Positions 42,793 to 50,999 of a stretch of DNA of 64,000 nt are shown here, one piece after another; position 1 is the stretch's first letter, and every line of letters begins with the position of its first letter. This DNA is from Thermoplasmatales archaeon (GTDB lineage Archaea; Thermoplasmatota; Thermoplasmata; Methanomassiliicoccales; Methanomethylophilaceae). The position numbers were made by a program, and so were the translations under genes. Below the pieces are notes generated by a model. It ran no database searches and was not told where the DNA came from. It worked only from the letters and a program-made list of their open reading frames with translations. The DNA is taken from positions 27,716 to 91,715 of the forward strand of contig JAAYNL010000016.1 in assembly GCA_012520845.1 (NCBI GenBank), written 5' to 3'.

Positions 42793-43620
42793 TCAAACCT
42801 CTTTCCTGGCGAAAAGCAGGAAGGAAGACACGAGGCCCACCAGACCCCAGGCCAGGGCGACGGCTACGCTGCGCGCCACGTCGTAGGCGGGCTGGAATAT
42901 TGGCATGAAGACCCCGGGCATGATTTCCTGGGACTCCGACCACGAGGAGGCGAATTCAAGACCGTACTCGAGGGAGCGGTAGATGTTCATGGCGGGAATC
43001 TCCACCATGTACCAGGGGTCCGTCTCCATCATCACCAGCGTGCTGGATATCAGGTTCGTGATGAGGAACAGCATGAAGAAGGTGATGATCGCGGCGGTAC
43101 TCGACCTCTTGAACACGGAGCTGATCAGCATCGCTACGCCCGTGGCGGCGAAAACGGTCACGACGACGAACATCATCGCGACGGGGATGTATGCGGGCAG
43201 GCCGCCGGTGGCCACGAGGACCGTGACTATGCTGAGCGCGATGTAAATCATGATCGCCACGAGGCCGAAGACGTAGGCCGCGATGAACTTGCCCAGGAAT
43301 ATGGAGCCTTTCCTGATGGGCCTGGTGAACAGCACGAGCGCGGTGCGGTCCTCGAACTCCGAAACGATGGTGCCCGAGGAGAACATTGCGACGATTATTA
43401 TGATGACGATCCACGCGGACCCGAGATACATCGAGAGGCTGTCCTTCGAGCCCTCCAAGCCGTCGCCGTAGATATACGGCAGCGCGGTGGCCAATCCCCA
43501 CACGGCGAGTATCAGGACGGCCAGGATAAGGGCCTTCCTGCCGCGCACGTATTTGAACATCTCGTTCTTGGCGACCACGAAGGCCTGCCTCAGATCGTCC
43601 ATTATTCCCGCCGCCATCAT
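42793..43620 (-). CDS. ABC-2 type exporter permease
   Basis: Protein of 275 residues with six predicted membrane segments (ALILAVLILAVWGLATALPY near 30-49, then YLGSAWIVIIIIVAMFSSG). FEDRTALVLFTRPIRKGSIF is the conserved loop of the NosY/ABC-2 family. ATG at 43620 overlaps the ATPase stop as ATGA. The pair would export an unknown substrate or act in copper/antibiotic resistance, as similar pairs do. Confidence 0.9.
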   Translation of the reverse strand: MMAAGIMDDLRQAFVVAKNEMFKYVRGRKALILAVLILAVWGLATALPYIYGDGLEGSKDSLSMYLGSAWIVIIIIVAMFSSGTIVSEFEDRTALVLFTRPIRKGSIFLGKFIAAYVFGLVAIMIYIALSIVTVLVATGGLPAYIPVAMMFVVVTVFAATGVAMLISSVFKRSSTAAIITFFMLFLITNLISSTLVMMETDPWYMVEIPAMNIYRSLEYGLEFASSWSESQEIMPGVFMPIFQPAYDVARSVAVALAWGLVGLVSSFLLFARKEV

Positions 43621-44618
43621 CTCGACTCCTTGATCATCTCGAGGTACTTCTGCTCGAGTGTGTTCGTGCTCTGGCTGACGCTGTAGATGCCGATATCCAT
43701 GTTTGCCAGGGTCTTCATGAACTCCGCCTGGGTGACCCTGTCCCCCTGGAGTTCGACGCGGATCTCGTTGTCCAGCGCGTTCACGCTGAGGACGTGCGCC
43801 GTCGCCCCGATGCGTTTGACGGCCTCGGCCCTGTCGCCGTGCGTCTTGACGACGATCTTCCTGACGCCGTCGTCGAAGATGACCTTGTCCATGTCGTCGT
43901 GCACCAGGAGTTTGCCGTGGTTGATCATCGCGACCCTGTCGCACAGGTCGCTGACCTCGTGGAGCATGTGGGAGCTCATGAGGATGGTGAGGTTCTCCTT
44001 CCCCGCGCGGAGCGTGCTGAGGATCTGCCTCATCTCCGCGGTGCCGCGGGGGTCCAGGCCGGAGGTGGGTTCGTCGAGGATGATGATTTCCGGGTCGTTC
44101 AGGAGCGCCTGCCCCAGGGCTATCCTCTGCCTCATGCCCTTGGAGAATGTGCCTATCCTCTTGTCGCCCCATTCCGTCATCTTCATCTTGTCGAGGATCT
44201 CGACGGTCTGGGCCTTGATGGCCTCGGGGGACATGCCGATGACCTCGCCTATGTACCTGAAGGTCTCAATCGGGGTAAGGTAATCGTAGAACTCGGGGGT
44301 CTCCACCACCGTCCCCACGCCGTGGAGGGCCTCCTTGGGGTTCTCCGCGACGTTGATGCCGTTTAGGAAAACCTCTCCGGAGGTTGCCTTGGACAGGTTG
44401 GTCAGTATCTTCAGCGTGGTGCTCTTCCCCGCGCCGTTCGGCCCGAGGAAACCCGTGAAGCTGTTCTTTTTGATCGACAGGTCGAGGTCGTCGACGGCGA
44501 CGAACGAGCCGAAGACCTTGCTCAAACCCCGTATTTCGATGGGACTGGCGTCTGAAATTGAATCATCCCCTGAAATCGCAATAAACAATGCCGTTAATTT
44601 ACTTTTCCGTCCAACCAC
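43617..44618 (-). CDS. ABC-2 type exporter ATPase
   Basis: Protein of 333 residues at most. Walker A GPNGAGKSTTLKIL, signature FSKGMRQRIALGQAL, Walker B IIILDEPTSGLDPRGTAEMR and switch SSHMLHEV identify the CcmA/NosF exporter class, with a C-terminal regulatory extension (about 240-333). The GTG start at 44618 follows a TATA-like TATAATATA (about 44659-44668, minus strand), but a later start near TTG 44591 would be closer to the usual family N terminus. Confidence 0.88.
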   Translation of the reverse strand: MVGRKSKLTALFIAISGDDSISDASPIEIRGLSKVFGSFVAVDDLDLSIKKNSFTGFLGPNGAGKSTTLKILTNLSKATSGEVFLNGINVAENPKEALHGVGTVVETPEFYDYLTPIETFRYIGEVIGMSPEAIKAQTVEILDKMKMTEWGDKRIGTFSKGMRQRIALGQALLNDPEIIILDEPTSGLDPRGTAEMRQILSTLRAGKENLTILMSSHMLHEVSDLCDRVAMINHGKLLVHDDMDKVIFDDGVRKIVVKTHGDRAEAVKRIGATAHVLSVNALDNEIRVELQGDRVTQAEFMKTLANMDIGIYSVSQSTNTLEQKYLEMIKESR

Positions 44619-44717
44619 GGCATCCCGCGCTTTCTTGGCGAAAAATCCCCGTTTTGCCTATATATTATACATAGCGTAAGGAGGAACGGCGGGCCCGGCG
44701 CCCGCCGAACCAAGGCC

Positions 44718-45248
44718 ATGAAAAAGGACGAGATGAAAAGGCTGTTCGTGTCCATGCCGATAGATGGCGGCGCCCTCGAGGGGGCGACGTCGTACATCCG
44801 ACGGGAATACGGCCTGCGGACCGCGGACCCGTCGGCGGCGCACGTCACCCTGCTGTTCATAGGGGACTTCCCGTCGAAACGCGTCCCTGCGTTGGGCGAC
44901 GCCCTCGCGGAACGTTTCCGGGAAGTGCCCGCGTTCCCCTACGAATTGCGGGGCGTTGGCAGGTTCCCCGCAAAGGGCGGGCCCAGGGTCCTTTGGGCCG
45001 GGATACGCGGAGAGGGTTTCCGAGCCCTCCACCGCGCCGCCTCGGAAGCCGTAGGCTCGGCGCCGGGGGATTTCGTCCCCCACGTGACCCTTTGCAGGGT
45101 CCGGAAACCCCTGGACCCGTCCGGGTTCCTTACGGAATTCGACGGGGCATCGTTCGGCGAAGGAACCTGCGACAGCGTCCAATTGATGGAATCCATCCTC
45201 GGAAGGAACGGTGCCAGGCACGTTTTGGTAAGGAAATTCCAGTTGTAA
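44718..45248 (+). CDS. thpR: RNA 2',3'-cyclic phosphodiesterase ThpR
   Basis: 2H phosphoesterase (LigT-like), 176 residues, that opens 2',3'-cyclic phosphates on RNA. The two catalytic H-x-T motifs are present: AHVTLLFIGDF near residue 40 and PHVTLCRVRKP near residue 122. Starts with KRLFVSMPID, the family's first strand. Transcribed alone, divergent from the ABC exporter. Confidence 0.9.
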   Translation: MKKDEMKRLFVSMPIDGGALEGATSYIRREYGLRTADPSAAHVTLLFIGDFPSKRVPALGDALAERFREVPAFPYELRGVGRFPAKGGPRVLWAGIRGEGFRALHRAASEAVGSAPGDFVPHVTLCRVRKPLDPSGFLTEFDGASFGEGTCDSVQLMESILGRNGARHVLVRKFQL

Positions 45249-45298
45249 CCTACAGTTAGCGTCCCGCTTTAATACGTTCACAACGACAACTATCCACC

Positions 45299-45757
45299 AT
45301 GAGGAAAAAAACGAAACTCATGAAACGACTGCGCAAGAACAAGAACGGCGGGATAGAGGGGCTGCCGATGCAACTTATGATAATAGTTGTGATCGCCACG
45401 CTGGGGATGGGCCTCATGGTCGGCTGGATGAACGGCATCGAGGCCCCGAAATCCATCGGTGACGTGGAGGTCGAGTCGGGCAGGGTCTCGGTGAGCAGCA
45501 GCAATGCCGTCTCCCCGATCACCATAAGGGTCACGGACCAGGACGGCAACCCCCTCGAGGGCGCCACCGTCGTGATAACGGGCCTCGGCGTCAACGAAAG
45601 GGGCCAGACGCCCCACAAGACCACCAACGCGGACGGCAAGGTCTCCTTCAACGGCCTGCGCCTCAGCATGACTGGCAAGGTGGGGTACCTCACCATAAAC
45701 GTCTCGAAGCCCGGCTACGGGGAGGACAATTCCTGCAAGATCACGGTGGTCAGGTGA
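45299..45757 (+). CDS. Pilin-like protein with Ig/carboxypeptidase-regulatory-type domain
   Basis: Protein of 152 residues. A basic start (MRKKTKLMKRLRKNKNGG) is followed by IEGLPMQLMIIVVIATLGMG, the pattern of an archaeal type IV pilin (class III) signal: basic leader, a G-x-P-x-Q junction, then a hydrophobic helix. The outer domain has VTDQDGNPLEGATVVITGLG and TNADGKVSFNGLRLSM, as in CarboxypepD_reg domains. First of three overlapping genes that look like a small pilus or surface-filament operon. Confidence 0.75.
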   Translation: MRKKTKLMKRLRKNKNGGIEGLPMQLMIIVVIATLGMGLMVGWMNGIEAPKSIGDVEVESGRVSVSSSNAVSPITIRVTDQDGNPLEGATVVITGLGVNERGQTPHKTTNADGKVSFNGLRLSMTGKVGYLTINVSKPGYGEDNSCKITVVR

Positions 45758-46188
45758 GGCTCTGCAGAAAGGCCGCGGTCGGCATGCCGGTAAGGCTCGC
45801 CGCGGTCTTCCTCGTATTAACCCTTTCCATCCCCTTTTTGGTCGATTCCATGGAACGGACGGAGACGGACATGGCGGCCGCCGAGCTCGGCGACGAAATC
45901 GGCAGGATCGCCGACGCCGCCTCCATCGTGTACTTCTCCGGCTCCGGCTCCTCCAAGACGGTGCAGGTCGACGTGCCGGCGGGCTGCGAGATCCGCGTCG
46001 GGATGGAATCGGGCGACCCGTACAGGATAACGGGTTACCGCGGCGGCGTAAAGGTCGCCGAGAAATGCATCGAGTCGCCTGCGTTCCCGATCCTCGGCGG
46101 CGCGGTGCTGTCCGGCGAATGTCTGATTGTCCTTGAAAACGTGGCAGACGGGTTCGGGGGGCGGTGCGTCGAGGTGTCCTCCCCATGA
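45754..46188 (+). CDS. Pseudopilin-like membrane-anchored protein
   Basis: Protein of 144 residues starting at a GTG that overlaps the previous stop. Residues 10-32 (VGMPVRLAAVFLVLTLSIPF) are hydrophobic; the chain continues with a helix rich in acidic residues (TETDMAAAELGDEIGRIADA) and a beta-rich part with VQVDVPAGCEIRVGMES. The layout resembles archaeal DUF1628-like or minor pilins. No named family is certain. Confidence 0.6.
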   Translation: MRLCRKAAVGMPVRLAAVFLVLTLSIPFLVDSMERTETDMAAAELGDEIGRIADAASIVYFSGSGSSKTVQVDVPAGCEIRVGMESGDPYRITGYRGGVKVAEKCIESPAFPILGGAVLSGECLIVLENVADGFGGRCVEVSSP

Positions 46189-46574
46189 TGGAGTTCACCC
46201 TCTCGAGGGTGGCGCTGGCGGTGGTCGGGATCGCCCTCCTTGCCGCCGTCGTGCCAACGATGGCCGCGGTCTACGACGACAGGGTCGACGCCATGGGCGA
46301 CGACCACGCCGAACGGATGGCCTCGGTGTTCGATTCCTTCGCCGGTTCGTCGGCCGATACGATGGTGCTCAACATGGGCACAATATTGCCGGGAACGGAC
46401 GCCGTGGCCACCTTCGACGGCCGAACCGTCGAGGTGTCCTGGGGCGGGGACGCCTGGATCAAGGGAATGAGGCTCTGCGAGTTCAACGGTCCCGTGACCG
46501 TGTCCGGCGGCGATTGCGTCAGGTTCACCAAGGAAGGCGGCAAGGTCGACGCGGAAATCCTAACGGTGCCCTGA
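46185..46574 (+). CDS. Minor pilin-like protein
   Basis: Protein of 129 residues, start ATG overlapping the previous stop as ATGA. N-terminal hydrophobic helix EFTLSRVALAVVGIALLAAV then a helix with Asp/Glu and a short beta-rich end. The N terminus (MEFTLSRVALAVVG) mimics processed type IV pilins. It converges on the cysteine desulfurase gene with a 15-base overlap of coding ends. Confidence 0.6.
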   Translation: MMEFTLSRVALAVVGIALLAAVVPTMAAVYDDRVDAMGDDHAERMASVFDSFAGSSADTMVLNMGTILPGTDAVATFDGRTVEVSWGGDAWIKGMRLCEFNGPVTVSGGDCVRFTKEGGKVDAEILTVP

Positions 46575-47756
46575 CAGGATCCAGTCCAGGACGGAAAGGA
46601 GCCTGCCGACGTCGCCGGAATCGTTGTAGGCGCCGAAGGACGCCCTGGCGCATCCGTCGATGCCCCTGGAGGCGAAGAACGGGTGGGCGCAATGCATCCC
46701 GGACCGTATGAGAACGCCCCTGGAGTCCATCATCATCGCCACGTCGTAGGACAACATGCCGTCCACGTTGAAGGAGAATATGGCACCCCTGCCCGCGGCG
46801 TCGCCGGGGCCGACGACGGAAACCCCGTCGGCCCCGTCCAGCCAGTCGTCGATTTTCCTTTGGAGGCCGAGGATATGTTCCTGTATCCGCCCCATCCCGA
46901 TTTCGGAAAGGTACCTTACGGCTTCCCCGGCGCCGATTATGCCCGAATAGTTGGAAAGCCCCGCCTCGAGCCTGTCCGGCACTGGGGGTAGGGTGAACGA
47001 TTCCATCGAGGTCTCCCCGACGGCGCCGCCGCCGTAGGTGAGCGGCCTGAGCCCGTCCAGCGCCTCCTTCTTGCCAATCAGGGCGCCCACGCCGGAAGGG
47101 GCCATCATCTTGTGGGCGGACACGCAGTAAAAGTCGACGTCCAGGTCCCGGACGTCCACGGGCATGTGAGAGGCCGCCTGGGCACCGTCCACGCATATCG
47201 GGATGCCTTTGTCGTGGGCGGCCTCGGCCATGTCCTTCACCGGGAACACGTGGCCGGTGACGTTGCTGGCGTGGCACACGGAGACGATTTTCACGTCGTC
47301 GGTAAGCGCTTCCAGATAGGCGTCCATGGAAAAGGTGCCGTCGGGCAGCGTAGGGAAGTGCCTCCTTTTCACGCCGCGGTCCGCCAGGACGAGCCAGGGC
47401 ACGCTGTTCGAATTGTGCTCGGAATCCGACGTGAGCACTGCGTCCCCGGGGCCGAGGCCGAAACCGTTGGCCACCGTGTTCAGCGCCTCGGTGCAGTTCT
47501 TCGTGAACACCACCCCCGACGGCGATTCGGCGTTCAGGAAGCGAGCGAAGGCCTCCCTGGCGGAATCCACCTCCATGGAAACCCTTGTGGCCATGGAATG
47601 GGAGCTGCGGCCGCCGCAGCCGGGGTACTCCGTGTAATACTCAAGCATCTTCCGTATGACGCAATTAGGCTTCAGGCTCTGGCACGCGCTGTCGAGGTAG
47701 ACCGGGCCATCCTCGGATATCGAGGGAAAATCCGCCCTTATGCCCGAAACGTCCAT
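46560..47756 (-). CDS. sufS: Cysteine desulfurase, SufS-like
   Basis: PLP enzyme that removes sulfur from cysteine for Fe-S clusters or tRNA thiolation, 398 residues. The PLP lysine is in VSAHKMMAPSGVGALIG, with ICVDGAQAASHMPVDVRDLD before it; the catalytic Cys is in IRSGMHCAHPFF. N terminus MDVSGIRADFPSI matches SufS/CsdA. Sulfur supply fits the cysteine genes at 52-56 kb and the tRNA thiolase at 57159, though these are not in one operon. Confidence 0.93.
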   Translation of the reverse strand: MDVSGIRADFPSISEDGPVYLDSACQSLKPNCVIRKMLEYYTEYPGCGGRSSHSMATRVSMEVDSAREAFARFLNAESPSGVVFTKNCTEALNTVANGFGLGPGDAVLTSDSEHNSNSVPWLVLADRGVKRRHFPTLPDGTFSMDAYLEALTDDVKIVSVCHASNVTGHVFPVKDMAEAAHDKGIPICVDGAQAASHMPVDVRDLDVDFYCVSAHKMMAPSGVGALIGKKEALDGLRPLTYGGGAVGETSMESFTLPPVPDRLEAGLSNYSGIIGAGEAVRYLSEIGMGRIQEHILGLQRKIDDWLDGADGVSVVGPGDAAGRGAIFSFNVDGMLSYDVAMMMDSRGVLIRSGMHCAHPFFASRGIDGCARASFGAYNDSGDVGRLLSVLDWILSGHR

Positions 47757-47847
47757 GCCACCGAATGGCGATTTCCTAAAATACAATTGCCCCCTCCGCC
47801 CCGGGGTTTGCGCAACCATAATAGGATGAATAGCCGATGTGGGCACC

Positions 47848-48753
47848 ATGAACCGCCTTGCGACGGCAGTCGGCAGCGTGAAACTAAAGAGGCCGGGAAT
47901 CGTCGCCTCGGGGATCCTCGACGAGACGGGCCCGAGCATGGCCCGCATGCTTTCCGGGGGCGCTGGGGCAGTGGTTTCAAAATCCATCGGCTCCGTGGCC
48001 AAGGGGGGTCACGCCAACCCCAACTTCATCGAGACCGGATGCTGGACGATGAACGCCATGGGCCTGCCCAACCCCGGCATCGACGCCTTCCGCGAGGAGA
48101 TGGAGGTCGCCGTGGCGGCCGGGAAGGTCATCGGCTCCGTATACGCCGCGTCGCCGGCGGAGTTCGCCTCCCTCGCCGGGAAAATGGAGGATTACGGCGC
48201 CGCCGCCGTCGAGTTGAACCTGTCCTGCCCCCATGCCGCCGGGTTCGGCATGGAGATGGGCACCGACCCCGCCATGGTCAGATCCATCGTGTCGGAGACC
48301 AAGGACGCCGTGTCCATACCCGTTTGGGCGAAGCTGACCCCGAACACGCACATCCTCGCCTCCATCGGCAGGGCCGTGGAGGACGGGGGCGGCGACGCCG
48401 TCGTCGCCATCAACACGCTGAAGGCGATGCACATCGTGCCGGAGTTCGGGAAACCGTTCCTGAGCAACAGGTTCGGAGGCCTTTCCGGCAGGGCGATAAA
48501 GCCCGTGGGGGTCAGGGCGGTCTTCGACCTGAGGTCCGCCGTGTCCATCCCGATAGTCGGCGTCGGGGGGATATACGGCCACAGGGACGCCTTGGAATAC
48601 ATCATGGCCGGCGCCTGCGCGTTCCAGGTCGGCAGCGCCGTCTCCGAGATGGGGCCCGGGATCTTCGAATCGATCAACGCCGGCCTCAAGGAGTTCATGG
48701 CCGAATTCGGCTACAAATCTATCAAGGACATGGAGGGTATCGCCCATGAATGA
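47848..48753 (+). CDS. pyrD: Dihydroorotate dehydrogenase, catalytic subunit
   Basis: Class 1B enzyme (PyrDB) of pyrimidine synthesis, about 301 residues. FMN-binding and active-site elements: GIVASGILDETGP, ELNLSCPHAAGFG (with the catalytic Cys), WAKLTPNTHI, AINTLKAMHI and GVGGIYGHRDALEYIMAGA. It overlaps pyrK by 8 bases, as usual for the two-subunit NAD-linked form. ATG 47848 is chosen; GTG 47839 would add three residues. Confidence 0.95.
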   Translation: MNRLATAVGSVKLKRPGIVASGILDETGPSMARMLSGGAGAVVSKSIGSVAKGGHANPNFIETGCWTMNAMGLPNPGIDAFREEMEVAVAAGKVIGSVYAASPAEFASLAGKMEDYGAAAVELNLSCPHAAGFGMEMGTDPAMVRSIVSETKDAVSIPVWAKLTPNTHILASIGRAVEDGGGDAVVAINTLKAMHIVPEFGKPFLSNRFGGLSGRAIKPVGVRAVFDLRSAVSIPIVGVGGIYGHRDALEYIMAGACAFQVGSAVSEMGPGIFESINAGLKEFMAEFGYKSIKDMEGIAHE

Positions 48754-49507
48754 GGTTGTGAGGATATCCTCCGCCGAAAAATTGAATTCCAGCACCTGGG
48801 TCATCCGTTTCAAAGCTGCGTTCGACGCCAGGCCGGGGCAGTTCGTCATGGTCTGGGCGCCGGGCATGGACGAGATCCCGCTGTCCCTGTCCTCCGTCGG
48901 CGAGACGAAGGCGGTGACGTTCAAGGTCATCGGCGACGACACGCGGAAGCTTTCCGCCATGTCCGAGGGCGACCGCCTGCACGTCAGGGGGCCGTACGGG
49001 AACGGCTTCGACCTTTCATCCAGGAAGGTGCTGCTCGTCGGCGGCGGGATCGGCATCGCCCCGCTTATGCCGATATTGGAGGCGAAAGAGGCGGATGCCG
49101 TGTTCGCCGCCAGGGACGGCGACGAGGTCGCGTACTGCGTGCCAATCGCCGAGGGGCTCGGGCGCAGGCACTGGGTCTCCACCGACGACGGCAGCCTGGG
49201 CTTCAAGGGCAACGCCGTGCAGCTCGTCACCGAGGTCCTGGGGGAAAACGTATACGACGAAATCATCGCCTGCGGGCCCGAAATCATGCTTTATTACCTG
49301 CACAGGCTCTGCGTCGAACGCGGGATAAGGTGCCAGATGTCCCTGGAACGGTACATGAAGTGCGCCGCGGGCATCTGCGGCTCCTGCATGGTCGACGACC
49401 GCAGGGTATGCGCCGACGGCCCGGTTTTCACTGGGGAACAGATTTCCGAGCTGAGGGAATTCGGCAAAACCGCCAGGGACGCCTCCGGCGCCAAGAAAAA
49501 GCTATGA
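48746..49507 (+). CDS. pyrK: Dihydroorotate dehydrogenase, electron-transfer subunit
   Basis: FAD and 2Fe-2S subunit that links PyrD to NAD, 253 residues. FAD site RPGQFVMVWAPG ... EIPLSLSSVG, NAD site VLLVGGGIGIAPLMPILEA and the 2Fe-2S cysteines in MKCAAGICGSCMVDDRRVCA. ATG start lies inside the pyrD end and its stop overlaps the next gene as ATGA. Confidence 0.94.
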   Translation: MNEVVRISSAEKLNSSTWVIRFKAAFDARPGQFVMVWAPGMDEIPLSLSSVGETKAVTFKVIGDDTRKLSAMSEGDRLHVRGPYGNGFDLSSRKVLLVGGGIGIAPLMPILEAKEADAVFAARDGDEVAYCVPIAEGLGRRHWVSTDDGSLGFKGNAVQLVTEVLGENVYDEIIACGPEIMLYYLHRLCVERGIRCQMSLERYMKCAAGICGSCMVDDRRVCADGPVFTGEQISELREFGKTARDASGAKKKL

Positions 49508-49899
49508 CCGTCACCGTACGACACGGGAAATTGACGGTGAAGGTGCCGAGGAAGGTCTACCGCGGCAATCGCGGAGACGTCGATGCCGGGGAATGGGGGC
49601 GTTTCCAGGAAACGTTGACCGCCAGATACCCTTGGCTCACGGCCGACGCCTGCGACGTCATAATGGAGAACGGGCGCAAGGAATACCTTGCCGCGATCGA
49701 CGGGGAGACGCATGGCGTCGCCGTCGCCCTTGCGATGGAGGGGGACGGCGACCCCGAGGGGGCGATAGCCCACCTGAAACGCCACCTCGAGAAGGACCCG
49801 GGGTCGGAAAGGACGTGGTACGTACTCGGGGAAATCCTTTGCAGGATCGGCAAAACCGAGGAAGGGTACGCCGCCCTCGCCAGGGGAAGGTCACTCTGA
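49504..49899 (+). CDS. Uncharacterised protein with TPR-like C terminus
   Basis: Protein of 131 residues. No clear family in the first 75 residues. The last part (GDPEGAIAHLKRHLEKDPGS and TWYVLGEILCRIGKTEEGYA) has the spacing of a tetratricopeptide repeat pair, usually a protein-binding helix array. Coupled to pyrK by ATGA overlap; a link to pyrimidine synthesis is not shown. It converges with the gene at 49891 with 9 bases shared. Confidence 0.6.
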   Translation: MTVTVRHGKLTVKVPRKVYRGNRGDVDAGEWGRFQETLTARYPWLTADACDVIMENGRKEYLAAIDGETHGVAVALAMEGDGDPEGAIAHLKRHLEKDPGSERTWYVLGEILCRIGKTEEGYAALARGRSL

Positions 49900-50724
49900 G
49901 AACATGGCGTTGATGGCATCGACCACCTCGGGGACGGTGGCGCCCCAGGGAACCACGGCCATGTCGCCGTCGATTTTGTGCCCGCCCTTGATTTTGCAGC
50001 ATTTGGCGATCGTCTTCACGCCGTCGTCGGGATGCCTGTCGGGGGGACAGACGTTGCGGAAATGGTCCGGCTTCCTGCGGTAGATGGATTCGAAGATGCT
50101 CCTCGACAGATGGCACCCGACCAGGGCGACCTCGCCGTCGACCGACGGGGCCTGGTCGAGGAACAGCGTCTCCCTGCCCGGGGCAACGGATCCGGAAACG
50201 GCGCAGGGGAACATCACCGGGCAGTCGCCCGGCGGCACCTCGGCGGCCATGTCGATCACCATGTCCTCGGGGACGATCGGCAGGTCGACGTATCCCGAAG
50301 CCAACGCCGTCCTGACCAGGTGGCCGAGTTTGGACGGTTCCGGCGGCACGCTGTCGATGACCCTCAGCCTGAGCGGCGCCAAACCGGAGACTATGCTCAC
50401 GTGGGAGAAAAGGCCCTTGACGACGACGGTCTTCCCCGGGTACCTGGCCTGCAGTGCGGCCAACGCCGGGAGATTGAGGACGTCGATGTCCGGGTCTTCG
50501 ACGTAGACGGTGGATTCGGGCAGCGAGACCACCTCGACCGCGTCGACCTTCCTGAACAGGGACGGTCTGTCGTCCTTTGCAAGGCGGACGACGGCGGTGC
50601 CACCGTTCCTGAGCACGACGTACTCGGTGCGCGTGTACGCCTTCCAGCCCGCCATCGACGTCTTGATGGATTCCTCGGCAAGGGGGAACCCCACTTCGCG
50701 GACGGAGACGTCCTTGCAATGCAT
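49891..50724 (-). CDS. Conserved archaeal protein, function unknown
   Basis: Protein of 277 residues beginning MHCKDVSVREVGFPLAEESI. It has several Cys (CPVMFPCAVSG, VGCHLS, VCPPDRHPDD, AKCCKIKGGHKIDG) that could bind metal, and an SIVSGLAPLRLRVIDSVPPE strand-turn. No domain recognised with certainty. It stands alone on its strand, convergent with the TPR-like gene. Confidence 0.6.
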   Translation of the reverse strand: MHCKDVSVREVGFPLAEESIKTSMAGWKAYTRTEYVVLRNGGTAVVRLAKDDRPSLFRKVDAVEVVSLPESTVYVEDPDIDVLNLPALAALQARYPGKTVVVKGLFSHVSIVSGLAPLRLRVIDSVPPEPSKLGHLVRTALASGYVDLPIVPEDMVIDMAAEVPPGDCPVMFPCAVSGSVAPGRETLFLDQAPSVDGEVALVGCHLSRSIFESIYRRKPDHFRNVCPPDRHPDDGVKTIAKCCKIKGGHKIDGDMAVVPWGATVPEVVDAINAMFSE

Positions 50725-50915
50725 CGGCGGCGCATCGTCGGGCGGTTGTTAATATTGTCGCATCCCGCGCCGCACCCGGGTCGCGAATGCGTTTGGCCAC
50801 GATAAAGGGGATCTGACGGATGCATGGGGGCTACCGGACCCGTTCCACACGTTTTCATTTCCGTTTTTCGCATGCGTCGAACGGCCCCCGATTTAAGAAA
50901 CTCGACGAATCCATC
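50725..50915. other. Intergenic segment before the second DUF4143-type gene
   Basis: About 190 bases without a recognisable gene. The open frame crossing it has no conserved start. It becomes AT-rich towards the tandem repeats at 50916. Confidence 0.35.
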
Positions 50916-50999
50916 AAAAGTCATGGGAAAAACTATACTGAATTTACGAAAAGTCCTCGGAAAAAACTTAAAAAATCGTTAAAAGTCCTCGGAAAAAAC
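50916..50999 (+). repeat. About 32-bp tandem repeats upstream of second DUF4143-type gene
   Basis: The word AAAAGTCCTCGGAAAAAAC occurs at 50949 and 50981 exactly, and in a diverged form (AAAAGTCATGGGAAAAACT) at 50916; spacings are 33 and 32 bases. The last copy runs into the start codon at 51000. Compare the 34-bp repeats before the gene at 39737. Confidence 0.8.

Noticed and set aside
50916..50999. Short CRISPR array upstream of the DUF4143-type gene
   Set aside because: Only three copies, with no spacer-sized unique sequence between them and no cas gene nearby; better seen as promoter-proximal tandem repeats.
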